From Pseudomonas sp. GM41(2012) (GTDB lineage: Bacteria > Pseudomonadota > Gammaproteobacteria > Pseudomonadales > Pseudomonadaceae), in NCBI RefSeq assembly GCF_000282315.2, contig NZ_AKJN02000006.1, positions 1,674,001-1,738,000 on the forward strand: a DNA stretch of 64,000 bases, in the 5' to 3' direction. The notes under the pieces were generated by a model, which worked only from the letters and a program-made list of their open reading frames with translations, was not told the origin of the DNA and made no database searches. Of this stretch, positions 36,514 to 44,876 are shown piece by piece. Each line of letters opens with the position of its first letter. Within the stretch, counting starts at the first letter, position 1. The translations under genes were made by a program, and so were the position numbers.

Positions 36514-38187
36514 TCACTGACAACAACGCGCGCCCACCCGGCAAAAACACGATGCCGTAATCTCCACATCCGCCCGGGCCATGGCCAGATCAAGGCGCGT
36601 CTGGGCGGCAGCTGCTTCGGCGTCCCGGCCCAGTCGCCTCAGGCACTCCACATACCCGTGCAGGCTCCACACATTGTCCAGATGCCAGGACGCACGGCTG
36701 AGGGTGTTGTCCAGTCCCAGATCGGCTCGATAGGCCTGCAACGCTTCTTCTACCCTGCCCTGCTCCAACAGCAACGCGCCCAACGCATGTCTGACCGGTT
36801 GCATCCAGCCCCATGGCTCGTCGTAAGGCAGGTTGTCGTCCAGAGACAGTGCCTGGCGCAAGTGGGCGAAGGCGTCGTCGTAATTGCCTTTACGGTACTC
36901 GATTTCCCCGCGCAGCATGCCTGCGACAACCGCCAGAATGTCGGTGCATTTATTGTTGAAGAGGTAGCGTGTGTCCGGCACTCGGGTCCAGGCGTCGAGG
37001 AATAGGCGCTGTTCGGCTTCGGCGGCGGCGATGTACCCGGTGGCCGCGTGCGCCACGCCTCTGGCGTAATGCAGCATCGCCGTGGTCACGCAGTAAAGCG
37101 CCTGATCGTTCGGCAGCGGGGTGGCGAGGATGTCTTGCCATTTGCCGAAGCGAATCTGCACGTGGACCTTCATCGATACGAAGCCTTCCAGCCAGTCAGC
37201 CATGGGCGGTTGCTCCACGCGCAGCAGTTCTTCCCTGATGGTCGACATCAGTTGATCGGCGGCTTCCAGGGCCGGTTGGTATTGCCCGAGGAACATCGCC
37301 GAATAGAGTTTGAAGTGGTAGTTGTGGCATCGATACAAGGTGTAGAAGTTGAGCGACCCTTCCTGTTCGAGGTATTTGCTGTCGGCCAGGATTGCCCGGC
37401 TATTGGTGACCATGGCCCCACGGTAATCACCGCAGAGCACGTCGATGTGCGACGGCATATGGCGCAGATGTCCGGCGTCCGGCACCAGGTCACGCAGGAC
37501 ATCGCCGGCGCGCAATGCCCGTTCCGGGTAGGGCGACATTTCCAGGGTGTGGACGTACATGTGCAGCACGCCGGGGTGCGGCGCATCGCCGTGCTGCTCC
37601 ATCCGCCGTAGCGCCCGTTCCAGCACGTCTACCGTTTCAAGCGTGTCGGCGCCCGGCGCCGGTTTACCGGTTTTCAGGTCCCACAATTGCCAGGGCGTGC
37701 GGTCGATCAACGCTTCGGCAAACAGCGCAACGACATCGGGATCTTCGGGAAAGGCTTTGTAGACATCGCGCATGGACACCGCATAGGCGTCGTTCCAGGC
37801 GAAAAGTTGGTCGAGGCTGGTGGCCTGATCGGCTTGGTAGCGTTGTTCCAGCGCCCGGATCAGCGCCTGTTCCACCGGGGTTGCGCCGTCGATATGCGCC
37901 AGCGCGGCTTGCGTCGCCCGTCGGGCCTGGGCCACGGCTTCTTTCAGCTCCTGTTCGATGAAGGCATCCCAACGCTTGTTGTAGTTGGGGCCTGAAGCGT
38001 AAGCGACGCCCCAGTAGGCCATCGCGCAATCACGGTCGTGCTCGATCGCCTTGTGGAAACAGCGTATGGATTCGTCGTGGTTGTAGCCGTAGCACCAAAC
38101 CAAGCCACGATCGAACCAGCGCTGGGCCTGGGACGAGTGGGTCGTCACCGGGCGGCTGTAGGTGCCCAAATCGTAATAGTCGCGCAT
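36514..38187 (-). CDS. Cytoplasmic TPR-repeat protein
   Basis: A 557-residue soluble protein built of tetratricopeptide-like helical pairs: AQRWFDRGLVWCYGYNHDES and CFHKAIEHDRDCAMAYWGVA near the N-terminus, further repeats around VLERALRRMEQHGDAPHP, and ALGALLLEQGRVEEALQAYR near the C-terminus. HTLEMSPYPERAL and HMPSHID resemble conserved bacterial TPR proteins found beside oxidoreductases. The C-terminus ends in a Cys-rich tail (CFCRVGARCC). ATG at 38187 follows AGAGGA; the longer upstream frame has no signal. Function unknown. Confidence 0.8.
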   Translation of the reverse strand: MRDYYDLGTYSRPVTTHSSQAQRWFDRGLVWCYGYNHDESIRCFHKAIEHDRDCAMAYWGVAYASGPNYNKRWDAFIEQELKEAVAQARRATQAALAHIDGATPVEQALIRALEQRYQADQATSLDQLFAWNDAYAVSMRDVYKAFPEDPDVVALFAEALIDRTPWQLWDLKTGKPAPGADTLETVDVLERALRRMEQHGDAPHPGVLHMYVHTLEMSPYPERALRAGDVLRDLVPDAGHLRHMPSHIDVLCGDYRGAMVTNSRAILADSKYLEQEGSLNFYTLYRCHNYHFKLYSAMFLGQYQPALEAADQLMSTIREELLRVEQPPMADWLEGFVSMKVHVQIRFGKWQDILATPLPNDQALYCVTTAMLHYARGVAHAATGYIAAAEAEQRLFLDAWTRVPDTRYLFNNKCTDILAVVAGMLRGEIEYRKGNYDDAFAHLRQALSLDDNLPYDEPWGWMQPVRHALGALLLEQGRVEEALQAYRADLGLDNTLSRASWHLDNVWSLHGYVECLRRLGRDAEAAAAQTRLDLAMARADVEITASCFCRVGARCCQ

Positions 38188-38424
38188 CGATTTATCCTCT
38201 CGACCAGAGCAGCGAACCTCGCAGGCAAACCTCGCGGACCTGGAGAGCCTCGACAGTTCAAGAGGTCCAGCATACCCCCGCGGTTCTGGCTGAGCGGTAG
38301 AGCCGACGACAGGAGAATCATTGCCGGCGTCGATAGTCACCATCACCTCAATGAAGTTCTCATAAAAAATCCGCGGCGTAACATCAGCCCCATACCAAAC
38401 AACTACACCCCGGAGCACACCATC

Positions 38425-38826
38425 ATGAAACGCCAAATCCTTCTCAGCATCGCTTTCTCGGTTTTTGCAGTTAACGCTTTCGCCGCTACCTCGGTTCACC
38501 CGGTTGTCGCTGAAGGCGGCTCGGATCGTCTGATTGAAAGTCGTGTAGCAGAGGGTGGTTCGGATCGTCTGATCGAAAATCGTGTGGCTGAAGGTGGTTC
38601 GGATCGTCTGATCGAAAACCGCGTCGCTGAAGGTGGTTCCGACCGTCTGATCGAGAACCGCGTTGCTGAAGGTGGTTCGGATCGTCTGATCGAGAATCGC
38701 GTCGCTGAAGGTGGTTCCGATCGACTGATCGAAAACCGCGTTGCCGAAGGTGGCTCCGATCGTCTGATCGAAAACCGCGTCGCTGAAGGTGGTTCTGACC
38801 GTCTGATCGAAAACCGCGCTGCATAA
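38425..38826 (+). CDS. Secreted protein of eight tandem 13-residue repeats
   Basis: A 133-residue protein: signal peptide MKRQILLSIAFSVFAVNAFA, short spacer TSVHPV, then eight copies of VAEGGSDRLIENR (residues 28-131; the first copy has S for N at position 12) and a final Ala-Ala. Predicted to be exported, acidic-basic balanced and without Cys. CGGAG lies 10 bases before the ATG. A terminator follows. Similar short repeats with AEGG and DRLIE occur in Pseudomonas proteins of unknown role; no function can be stated. Confidence 0.82.
   Translation: MKRQILLSIAFSVFAVNAFAATSVHPVVAEGGSDRLIESRVAEGGSDRLIENRVAEGGSDRLIENRVAEGGSDRLIENRVAEGGSDRLIENRVAEGGSDRLIENRVAEGGSDRLIENRVAEGGSDRLIENRAA
38506..38817 (+). 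repeat. Eight in-frame 39-bp tandem repeats
   Basis: Eight consecutive 39-bp units, each coding the same 13 residues. Units differ at several third-codon positions (for example GTA, GTG, GTC and GTT for Val) but hardly ever in amino acid, so the protein repeat is under selection rather than a recent slippage product. Confidence 0.93.
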
Positions 38827-38854
38827 ATGAATAGCTTGACCGAAGCACTCAACG

Positions 38855-38884
38855 AAAAGCCCGGCCTGACAAGCCGGGCTTTTT
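38855..38884 (+). terminator. Rho-independent terminator
   Basis: AAAAGCCCGGC and GCCGGGCTTTT form the stem with a CTGACAA loop and a T-run, 29 bases after the repeat-protein stop. Confidence 0.9.
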
Positions 38885-38979
38885 CGTGCACAAAATAAAT
38901 CGATCCCTGCTTAATGCCTCCGCCGCACCTGTGATACATAACACCTGATTGTGAGTCCCGTTCCCAATGAGGTTTGCCG

Positions 38980-39552
38980 ATGCCCCGTTCCCCACATGTA
39001 CCGCAACTGCTGATCTGCGCCGTCCTCGGTTTACTCGCCAGCAGCGCACAAGCCAGTTCGCCCTCCCCGGCCCCCGATAGCTTGCAACCGCTGCTGGTGA
39101 CGTTGAACGAGCGCCTGAGCATTGCTGATCTTGTGGCGCTGACCAAATGGGACAGTGGCAAACCGATCCAGGACAGTGCCCGGGAAGCACAGGTCATCGC
39201 CAACGCCAGGAAGCTGGCCGTCGAGCGCAAACTGGACCCGGACGAAGTAGCCGAATTGATCGCCGCACAGATTGAAGCCAACAAGCTGGTGCAGTACGGA
39301 CTGGTGGCCCAATGGCGAGCGGCCGGCAAGGCGCCTGACACGCCACGACCAGACCTCGCCAATCAAATCCGGCCACAGCTCGATGAGCTGCAAAACCGCC
39401 TGTTGCAGCAATACGCCGCCTTCGCGCCCTATCGCAAAGACCCGCAGTGCGCGGACTGGCTAGCCAAAGAACGATCCAGCCTGATCAAGGACGGTCTGCA
39501 TGGTCAGGCACTGATACGCGCCACCGGGGAGCTGTGTGTCGCGAATCAGTGA
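38980..39552 (+). CDS. Periplasmic chorismate mutase (AroQ gamma type)
   Basis: A 190-residue protein with a signal peptide (LLICAVLGLLASSAQA). The helical core has LLVTLNERLSIADLVALTKW, DSGKPIQDSAREAQVIANAR and ELIAAQIEANKLVQYGLVAQW, the pattern of secreted AroQ chorismate mutases (Arg, Lys, Glu and Gln active-site residues), which convert chorismate to prephenate. Two Cys in the C-terminal part may form a disulphide. GAGG lies 7 bases before the ATG. The terminator behind it has been split by a MITE-like insertion. Confidence 0.88.
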   Translation: MPRSPHVPQLLICAVLGLLASSAQASSPSPAPDSLQPLLVTLNERLSIADLVALTKWDSGKPIQDSAREAQVIANARKLAVERKLDPDEVAELIAAQIEANKLVQYGLVAQWRAAGKAPDTPRPDLANQIRPQLDELQNRLLQQYAAFAPYRKDPQCADWLAKERSSLIKDGLHGQALIRATGELCVANQ

Positions 39553-39591
39553 CTGAGCAGCTTTAAAGCGGTCTCTAAAAAGAAGAAGCCC

Positions 39592-39813
39592 GGCCTGATC
39601 AGCCTAATGCTGTTCACTTAAGCGCGAGCCTCCACATTTGTGGCGAGGGGATTTATCCCCGTTCGGCTGCGAAGCAGTCGTAATCCAGACAACTTAGTTA
39701 GTCTGAAAAGACACTGGGGCCGCTTCGCAGCCCAACGGGGATAAATCCCCTCGCCACAGGTTCTTATTCGACTGAAGAATGTCTTAAGTGAACAGCATTT
39801 GGCCTGATCAGCC
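39592..39813. other. 13-bp target duplications flanking the MITE-like element
   Basis: GGCCTGATCAGCC occurs at 39592-39604 and again at 39801-39813, directly outside the element. Removing the element and one copy restores a normal terminator: AAGAAGCCCGGC, CTGATCA loop, GCCGGGCTTCTTTTTT. So the element entered the loop region of the chorismate mutase terminator. Confidence 0.75.
39605..39800. mobile_element. MITE-like element with REP core, copy 1
   Basis: A 196-bp element without coding capacity. Ends are inverted repeats (TAATGCTGTTCACTTAAG on the left, CTTAAGTGAACAGCATTT on the right; 17 of 18 match). Inside are two inverted Pseudomonas REP-like arms (GTGGCGAGGGGATTTATCCC and its complement, each followed by a GCTGCGAAGC block). 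A 13-bp direct duplication flanks it. It would need a transposase supplied elsewhere. Confidence 0.8.
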
Positions 39814-39912
39814 GGGCTTCTTTTTTGTGAGCTACTTTTAGTCCATCCGCAGGGTCGCAAGTCGATTTTGGCGGCACTATTGAATGTCTCACGGCCAACC
39901 ATCGGAGTTGAA

Positions 39913-40341
39913 ATGTCTGAACTGAAACTGCATCCCAAAGCCGCAGAATCCCTGAACCAGTGGCACGACATGATCAGCAAGGGTGATTTGAGCGCCTTGC
40001 CCGGTTTGCTGGACCCGCAGGCGATATTCCGCTCCCCGATGGCTCACACGCCTTACCCGGGTGCAGCCGTGGTGTCGATGATCCTCAACACGGTCATCGA
40101 GGTATTTGAGGATTTTGTCTACCACCGGAAACTGTCGACCGCAGACGGGTTGAGCGTCGTCCTGGAGTTCAGCGCCAACGTCAGCGGGAAAGCGTTAAAG
40201 GGCATCGACATGATCCGGTTCAACGAACAAGGAAAAATCGTTGAGTTTGAGGTGATGGTCCGTCCCTTGAGTGGCCTGCAAGCCTTGGGCGAGCAAATGG
40301 GGCAACGCCTTGGCGCTTACCTGGCGGCCAGCAAAGCCTGA
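39913..40341 (+). CDS. NTF2/SnoaL-like small protein
   Basis: A 142-residue protein with the cone-shaped NTF2-like fold signature: LNQWHDMISKGDLSALPGLL, FEDFVYHRKLSTADGL, LKGIDMIRFNEQGKIVEFEV and VMVRPLSGLQALG. No signal peptide. Members include isomerases and small binding proteins; no catalytic residues can be named. GGAG lies 5 bases before the ATG. Confidence 0.82.
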   Translation: MSELKLHPKAAESLNQWHDMISKGDLSALPGLLDPQAIFRSPMAHTPYPGAAVVSMILNTVIEVFEDFVYHRKLSTADGLSVVLEFSANVSGKALKGIDMIRFNEQGKIVEFEVMVRPLSGLQALGEQMGQRLGAYLAASKA

Positions 40342-40424
40342 AGACGTTGCATCGCCTTGGACGATGCCTCTGTTCCCCGCTTGGTGTTAAATAGAGCGCG
40401 AAAAGCAGCGCAACGAGAACACCG

Positions 40425-40526
40425 ATGAATACCCATTTTGAGATTAGTGATGTCCCTGAGCCCAACATTCAGCGCGATGGAAACATTCATCGCGTCGCCC
40501 ATCAGCAGACGGTGGTAACAGCATGA
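40425..40526 (+). CDS. 33-codon upstream ORF coupled to the amidase
   Basis: ATG at 40425; the 33-residue peptide begins MNTHFEISDVPEPNIQRDGN and ends QQTVVTA. Its TGA overlaps the amidase ATG (ATGA at 40523-40526), the usual form of translational coupling. The ribosome-binding site is weak (GAGAA). It may be a leader peptide or a small real protein. No family recognised. Confidence 0.35.
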   Translation: MNTHFEISDVPEPNIQRDGNIHRVAHQQTVVTA

Positions 40527-42238
40527 TCGAGGTCACCGAAGTTTCCATTGCCGAACTGCGGGCTGCGCTCGAATCGGGCCGAACCACTGCGGTTGAGCTG
40601 GTCCAGGCCTATCTCGCCAGGATCGATGCCTACGACGGTCTCGACACACCCACCGCCCTCAACGCGGTAGTGGTTCGAAACCCCGAGGCACTGAACGAGG
40701 CGCAGGCGTCCGATGCTCGTCGGGCCAAGGGCGAGACGCTGGGTCCGCTCGATGGCATTCCCTATACGGCCAAGGACAGTTACCTGGTGAAGGGGCTCAC
40801 CGCCGCCTCCGGCAGTCCCGCCTTCGCGAACCTGATTGCCTATCGCGATGCGTTCACGATCGAACGGCTTCGCGCTGCTGGCGCGATCTGCCTGGGCAAA
40901 ACCAACATGCCGCCGATGGCAAACGGCGGCATGCAGCGCGGGGTCTACGGTCGTGCGGAAAGCCCGTACAACGCTGACTATCTCACCGCCCCTTTTGCCT
41001 CGGGCTCATCGAACGGCGCCGGTACGGCAACTGCCGCCAGCTTCGCGGCATTCGGTCTCGCGGAAGAAACCTGGTCGAGTGGACGCGGCCCTGCCTCAAA
41101 CAATGGTCTGTGTGCCTATACGCCTTCGCGCGGGGTAATTTCGGTGCGCGGCAACTGGCCGTTGACGCCGACGATGGACGTTGTCGTGCCGTTTGCCAGA
41201 ACCATGGCCGACCTGCTCGAAGTGCTCGACGTGGTGGTGGCGGATGATCCCGACACCCGTGGCGATCTGTGGCGGATGCAACCCTGGGTGCCGATTCCGA
41301 GTGTCGCCTCGGTGCGCCCCGCCTCCTATGCCGAGTTGGCGGTGAAGTCCGACGCACTGGCAGGAAAGCGCTTCGGCGTGCCGCGCATGTACATCAACGC
41401 GGATCCCGAAGCGGGTACGAGCGATGCGCCTGGCATTGGTGGTCCGACGGGGCAGCGAATCATCACCCGCCCTTCAGTGATCGGGCTCTGGGAAGAGGCT
41501 CGCAAAGCACTCGAGGCCGCTGGCGCCGAAGTCATCGAAGTCGATTTCCCGCTGGTCTCCAATTGCGAAGGTGATCGTCCGGGTGCGCCGACCGTATTTA
41601 CGCGGGGCCTGGTGTCCAAAGAGTTCCTGCATCATGAATTGTGGGATCTATCAGCCTGGGCGTTCGATGATTTTCTGCGGGCCAATGGTGATCCCAAGTT
41701 GAACCGCCTGGCCGACGTCGACGGACCGCTGATTTTCCCCCACGACCCGGGCACGCTCCCCAACCGGGAGGACGAACTTGCCGCAGGCATGGACGAGTAC
41801 GTGAAGATGGCTGAACGCGGCATTACCCCGTGGGACCAGATCACCACCCTGCCTGACGGACTGCGCGGACTTGAACAGACGCGTCGGATCGATCTTGAGG
41901 TCTGGATGGATCGGTTGAGGCTCGATGCGGTGCTGTTCCCGACGGTTGCCGACGTGGGGCCGGCGAATGCCGATGTCGATCCGAAGTCTGCGGATATCGC
42001 GTGGAGCAACGGCATCTGGGTCGCCAACGGCAACCTCGCCATCCGGCACCTGGGCGTTCCCACGGTCACTGTGCCGATGGGCGTCATGCCGGACATCGGC
42101 ATGCCCGTCGGGCTGACATTTGCCGGCCGTGCCTATGACGATTCGACGCTGCTGCGCTTGGCTTCGGCGTTCGAGTCGATCGGGACGAAACGATTGATCC
42201 CGCCTCGCACCCCACCCTTGCCGGTTGGCCAACAATAG
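40523..42238 (+). CDS. Amidase signature family enzyme
   Basis: A 571-residue amidase. Ser/cis-Ser/Lys triad region is visible: Lys in GIPYTAKDSYLVKG (about residue 87), the Gly/Ser-rich stretch FASGSSNGAGTATAASFAAF (about 159-178) and ARTMADLLEVLD after it. It is longer than GatA-type amidases, with a C-terminal segment containing IRHLGVPTVTVPMGVM. It hydrolyses an amide of unknown structure. No gatB or gatC is nearby, so it is a stand-alone amidase. Coupled to the 33-codon ORF. Confidence 0.9.
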   Translation: MIEVTEVSIAELRAALESGRTTAVELVQAYLARIDAYDGLDTPTALNAVVVRNPEALNEAQASDARRAKGETLGPLDGIPYTAKDSYLVKGLTAASGSPAFANLIAYRDAFTIERLRAAGAICLGKTNMPPMANGGMQRGVYGRAESPYNADYLTAPFASGSSNGAGTATAASFAAFGLAEETWSSGRGPASNNGLCAYTPSRGVISVRGNWPLTPTMDVVVPFARTMADLLEVLDVVVADDPDTRGDLWRMQPWVPIPSVASVRPASYAELAVKSDALAGKRFGVPRMYINADPEAGTSDAPGIGGPTGQRIITRPSVIGLWEEARKALEAAGAEVIEVDFPLVSNCEGDRPGAPTVFTRGLVSKEFLHHELWDLSAWAFDDFLRANGDPKLNRLADVDGPLIFPHDPGTLPNREDELAAGMDEYVKMAERGITPWDQITTLPDGLRGLEQTRRIDLEVWMDRLRLDAVLFPTVADVGPANADVDPKSADIAWSNGIWVANGNLAIRHLGVPTVTVPMGVMPDIGMPVGLTFAGRAYDDSTLLRLASAFESIGTKRLIPPRTPPLPVGQQ

Positions 42239-42257
42239 AAAGAGCGGGATTGGAGCT

Positions 42258-43280
42258 TTACACGCTCCAATCCCGTCCACGGGTTGAACGTCTGACGGGA
42301 ATCTTGCGGGCGATGTCGACAAAGGGCGTGACGATCAGGCTATAGAGCGTCAGGTAACGGTCGTGGTCCTGTTTGCCGGTGCCGAACTGAATAGACTCGG
42401 GCGTCGAGTGTGTGACGTAGAGCGTACCGAACATCCAGTCCCAGAGTGACAGGTTGATCCCGAAATTCTTGTTGAAGTGTCGGGGCGCGTCACTGTGGTG
42501 AATCTGGTGCTGTGCCGGGCTGTTCAGGACATGCTCGACCACGGGCCCGAAAGACAGCCAGACATGGCTGTGACGCAAATTGGCCGCCAAGGCATTGAGG
42601 ATCAGGACTATGTAGGTCACGCCGAACAAGGTGTACCGGCTGATCTCCCCGCCGCAGGCGTACCAGAAGACACCGGCAAAAGCGCCGAGGAAGACGGTGT
42701 CACTCAGTTTTTCGACCATTTTTTCCACAAAGTGAATCCGGCTTGCCGTCGCTGGCACCAGGACGGGCGCGGAGTGATGGACTTTGTGGAACGCCCACAG
42801 ATAGCGGGAATGAAAGGCGCGATGGCCCCAGTAATGGATGAAGTCTTGCACCAGAAACACGCCGAGCCCGTAGAGCAAGGACAGTGAAAGGTTCTCCCCC
42901 ACCTGCGCGCGCGCGCCCCAAAGATTGTTGAAAAACGAGATGTAGTCGCCGGAGCGCAAGACGTACGGATCGACCAGGCCAACAATGGGCAGCACCAGCG
43001 CGACCTTCAGGATGGCCCGCACGAAGTAGTACCGGTAATCCAGCAACGCCGAGGGATGAAAATGAACCCGGTGCCCGCCGATGAACTGCCAGAAAGAACG
43101 TGCGTCGGTCAGCCCGCGAAATTTTCTGAAGCGGTACAGGCCGTAGGCGATGCTGTAGGACACGCAGAGAAACACGACGCTGAAGCGGCCGTTCAGATCG
43201 AAAATGCCAAAAAACTGATCCGTGACGGGCTCGATCACCCACTTCATCAGGCCGTCATATAGAAGCGCGAGAACATCCAT
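42258..43280 (-). CDS. Sterol desaturase/fatty-acid hydroxylase family membrane protein
   Basis: A 340-residue integral-membrane di-iron protein. His-box motifs: HYWGHRAFHS, HKVHHSAPV and HQIHHSD, the three clusters that bind the non-haem iron pair. Around them are about four to five helices. The family hydroxylates or desaturates lipids and sterols; bacterial substrates are usually unknown. A c-type cytochrome gene follows upstream on the same strand, 97 bases away, and could be an electron-transfer partner (inference). Confidence 0.9.
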   Translation of the reverse strand: MDVLALLYDGLMKWVIEPVTDQFFGIFDLNGRFSVVFLCVSYSIAYGLYRFRKFRGLTDARSFWQFIGGHRVHFHPSALLDYRYYFVRAILKVALVLPIVGLVDPYVLRSGDYISFFNNLWGARAQVGENLSLSLLYGLGVFLVQDFIHYWGHRAFHSRYLWAFHKVHHSAPVLVPATASRIHFVEKMVEKLSDTVFLGAFAGVFWYACGGEISRYTLFGVTYIVLILNALAANLRHSHVWLSFGPVVEHVLNSPAQHQIHHSDAPRHFNKNFGINLSLWDWMFGTLYVTHSTPESIQFGTGKQDHDRYLTLYSLIVTPFVDIARKIPVRRSTRGRDWSV

Positions 43281-43377
43281 TAACGGCTCCCCTCCGTCAA
43301 AGGGAGAGGATTGTAATTCAGATCGTAACCACCGGGTGTTCCGATTCGAACGATTGCCTTTGGAACGTCACAAAGCC

Positions 43378-43767
43378 CTATTGCGGCTGAAACGTCTGAA
43401 GGTACGCCAACAGGTTTTCGATCTTTTCCGGGTCGCTGAGGCCCCAGAAAATCATGCGGGTGCCGGGCACCACTTTTTTTGGCGCTTCGAGGTACGCGAT
43501 CAGTGTTTCGCGGGTCCAGACAATACCGGCTGATTTCATCGCATCAGAGTATTGGTAATCCGTGGTGCTGCCCGAAGGGCGTCCAAAAATGCCATTGAGT
43601 TGCGGCCCAAAAGAGCCGCGCGCCGACTCCCCGACCTGATGGCAGCCACCGCATATCCGTTTGAACAGTGTTGCACCCGCCTCAGCATCGCCGGCCGCGT
43701 GTGCGTGCGCGCTGAACACCCCTGCATTGAGCATCAGGGCGAAGGTGAGTACGGCGGTTTTCTGCAT
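43378..43767 (-). CDS. Class I cytochrome c
   Basis: A 129-residue periplasmic mono-haem cytochrome: signal peptide ending AHAHA, haem-attachment CGGCH at residues 39-43, and the distal Met in PGTRMIFWGL. GPQLNGIFGRPSGS is typical of cytochrome c2/c550-like proteins. ATG at 43767 follows GGGAG. Role in electron transfer; a partner oxidase or desaturase is not proven. Confidence 0.92.
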   Translation of the reverse strand: MQKTAVLTFALMLNAGVFSAHAHAAGDAEAGATLFKRICGGCHQVGESARGSFGPQLNGIFGRPSGSTTDYQYSDAMKSAGIVWTRETLIAYLEAPKKVVPGTRMIFWGLSDPEKIENLLAYLQTFQPQ

Positions 43768-43805
43768 GTTCTGCTCCCAATCGTCTGTGGCTTGGCGCCA
43801 GTGAA

Positions 43806-44771
43806 TCAACTCGCACCCGCTTGAAACTTCTTCCTGTAAGCCGCCGGCAGCAAACCCACTCGCTGGCGGAACAGTCTACGGAACGAGTTGCCGTCTTCGT
43901 AGCCCACGGCGTAAGTGATGCTGTCGAGTGTCATGCGGGTGGATTCAAGAAGCTGCTTGGCCTTCTCCAGACGCAGGGTTTGCAGGTAGGTAATGGGCGT
44001 GTAACCGGTGGCCTCCTTGAAACGCCTTTTGAAGTTCCTGACACCGAACCCGAATCGCTGGGCGACCTCATCAATCAGCAGCGGCTGTTCGAAGTGTTCC
44101 TCCAGCCAGTGTTGAACCCGCAGGATGTCGCCATCCCCATGGTTCTTCGGCAATGACCACATGACGTACACCGATTGCTCGCTGCGCACAGCGTCAACCA
44201 ACAAGTATTTGCCGCACTTTTGCGCCAGTTCCAGTGAAGCGAACCGGCGCACAAGGTGCAGTAAAAGATCCATGGAGGCACTCGCGCCCCCGCAGGTGAT
44301 CACGCGATTGTCCTCGCAGAGGATCTGCGTCTCCTCCAGACAGACCTCGGCATACCGACGACGAAACAGGTCGGCAAAGGCCCAGTGCGTGGTGGCACGA
44401 ACGCCCTCCAGCAGGCCCGTTTCGGCCAGCATGAACGCCGCCGTACACATCGACGCCACCACGGCACCCTGCGCATGCTGTTGACGCAGCCATGGCCCAT
44501 ACGCTGAAAAGGCCGGCAAGGCGTCTTTCAGGGTGAAGAGGAATCCGGGGATCAGCACCAGATCGGTTCGCGGGATCTCGACGGTGGACAGGTCCACGCG
44601 CAGCGTCTGCCCTCCCCACGCAGCGACATCACCACCCTCGAGCGAGGCGATGACCACTTCGAAAGGCGCGCCGGCGGTGTCTGCAAACAGGTTGGCGGCG
44701 CTGAGCACTTCCAGGGCCATCGTGGCGCTGGCGGCGGAACATTGATCCGCCAGTAAAAGCGTGACGTGCAT
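43806..44771 (-). CDS. GlxA family transcriptional regulator (DJ-1/PfpI plus AraC)
   Basis: A 321-residue protein. Residues 1-175 form an inactive amidotransferase-like DJ-1/PfpI domain (VTLLLADQCSAASATMALEV, VASMCTAAFMLAETG with the nucleophile-elbow Cys, ITCGGASASMDLLLHLV). Residues 215-315 carry two AraC HTHs (LLIDEVAQRFGFGVRNFKRR, ITYAVGYEDGNSFRRLFRQR). Members regulate amine or carnitine/glycine-betaine-type catabolism. Divergent from the thioesterase gene. Confidence 0.92.
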   Translation of the reverse strand: MHVTLLLADQCSAASATMALEVLSAANLFADTAGAPFEVVIASLEGGDVAAWGGQTLRVDLSTVEIPRTDLVLIPGFLFTLKDALPAFSAYGPWLRQQHAQGAVVASMCTAAFMLAETGLLEGVRATTHWAFADLFRRRYAEVCLEETQILCEDNRVITCGGASASMDLLLHLVRRFASLELAQKCGKYLLVDAVRSEQSVYVMWSLPKNHGDGDILRVQHWLEEHFEQPLLIDEVAQRFGFGVRNFKRRFKEATGYTPITYLQTLRLEKAKQLLESTRMTLDSITYAVGYEDGNSFRRLFRQRVGLLPAAYRKKFQAGAS

Positions 44772-44876
44772 AAATGATCCTATTGCGCTTTTCGCATGAA
44801 AAAAGTCATTTGCGCACCTACCTTACCTGAACCTTCCTCCCTAAAGTGCACGAGTCATTCAATCATCGGCGTACTT

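Noticed and set aside
38506..38817. Possible CRISPR array
   Set aside because: The 39-bp units are directly contiguous without spacers and are in frame with a signal-peptide gene.
38496..39362. 288-codon minus-strand frame with repeated RRSEPPSATR
   Set aside because: The repetition only mirrors the 39-bp repeats of the plus-strand gene and continues antisense to chorismate mutase.
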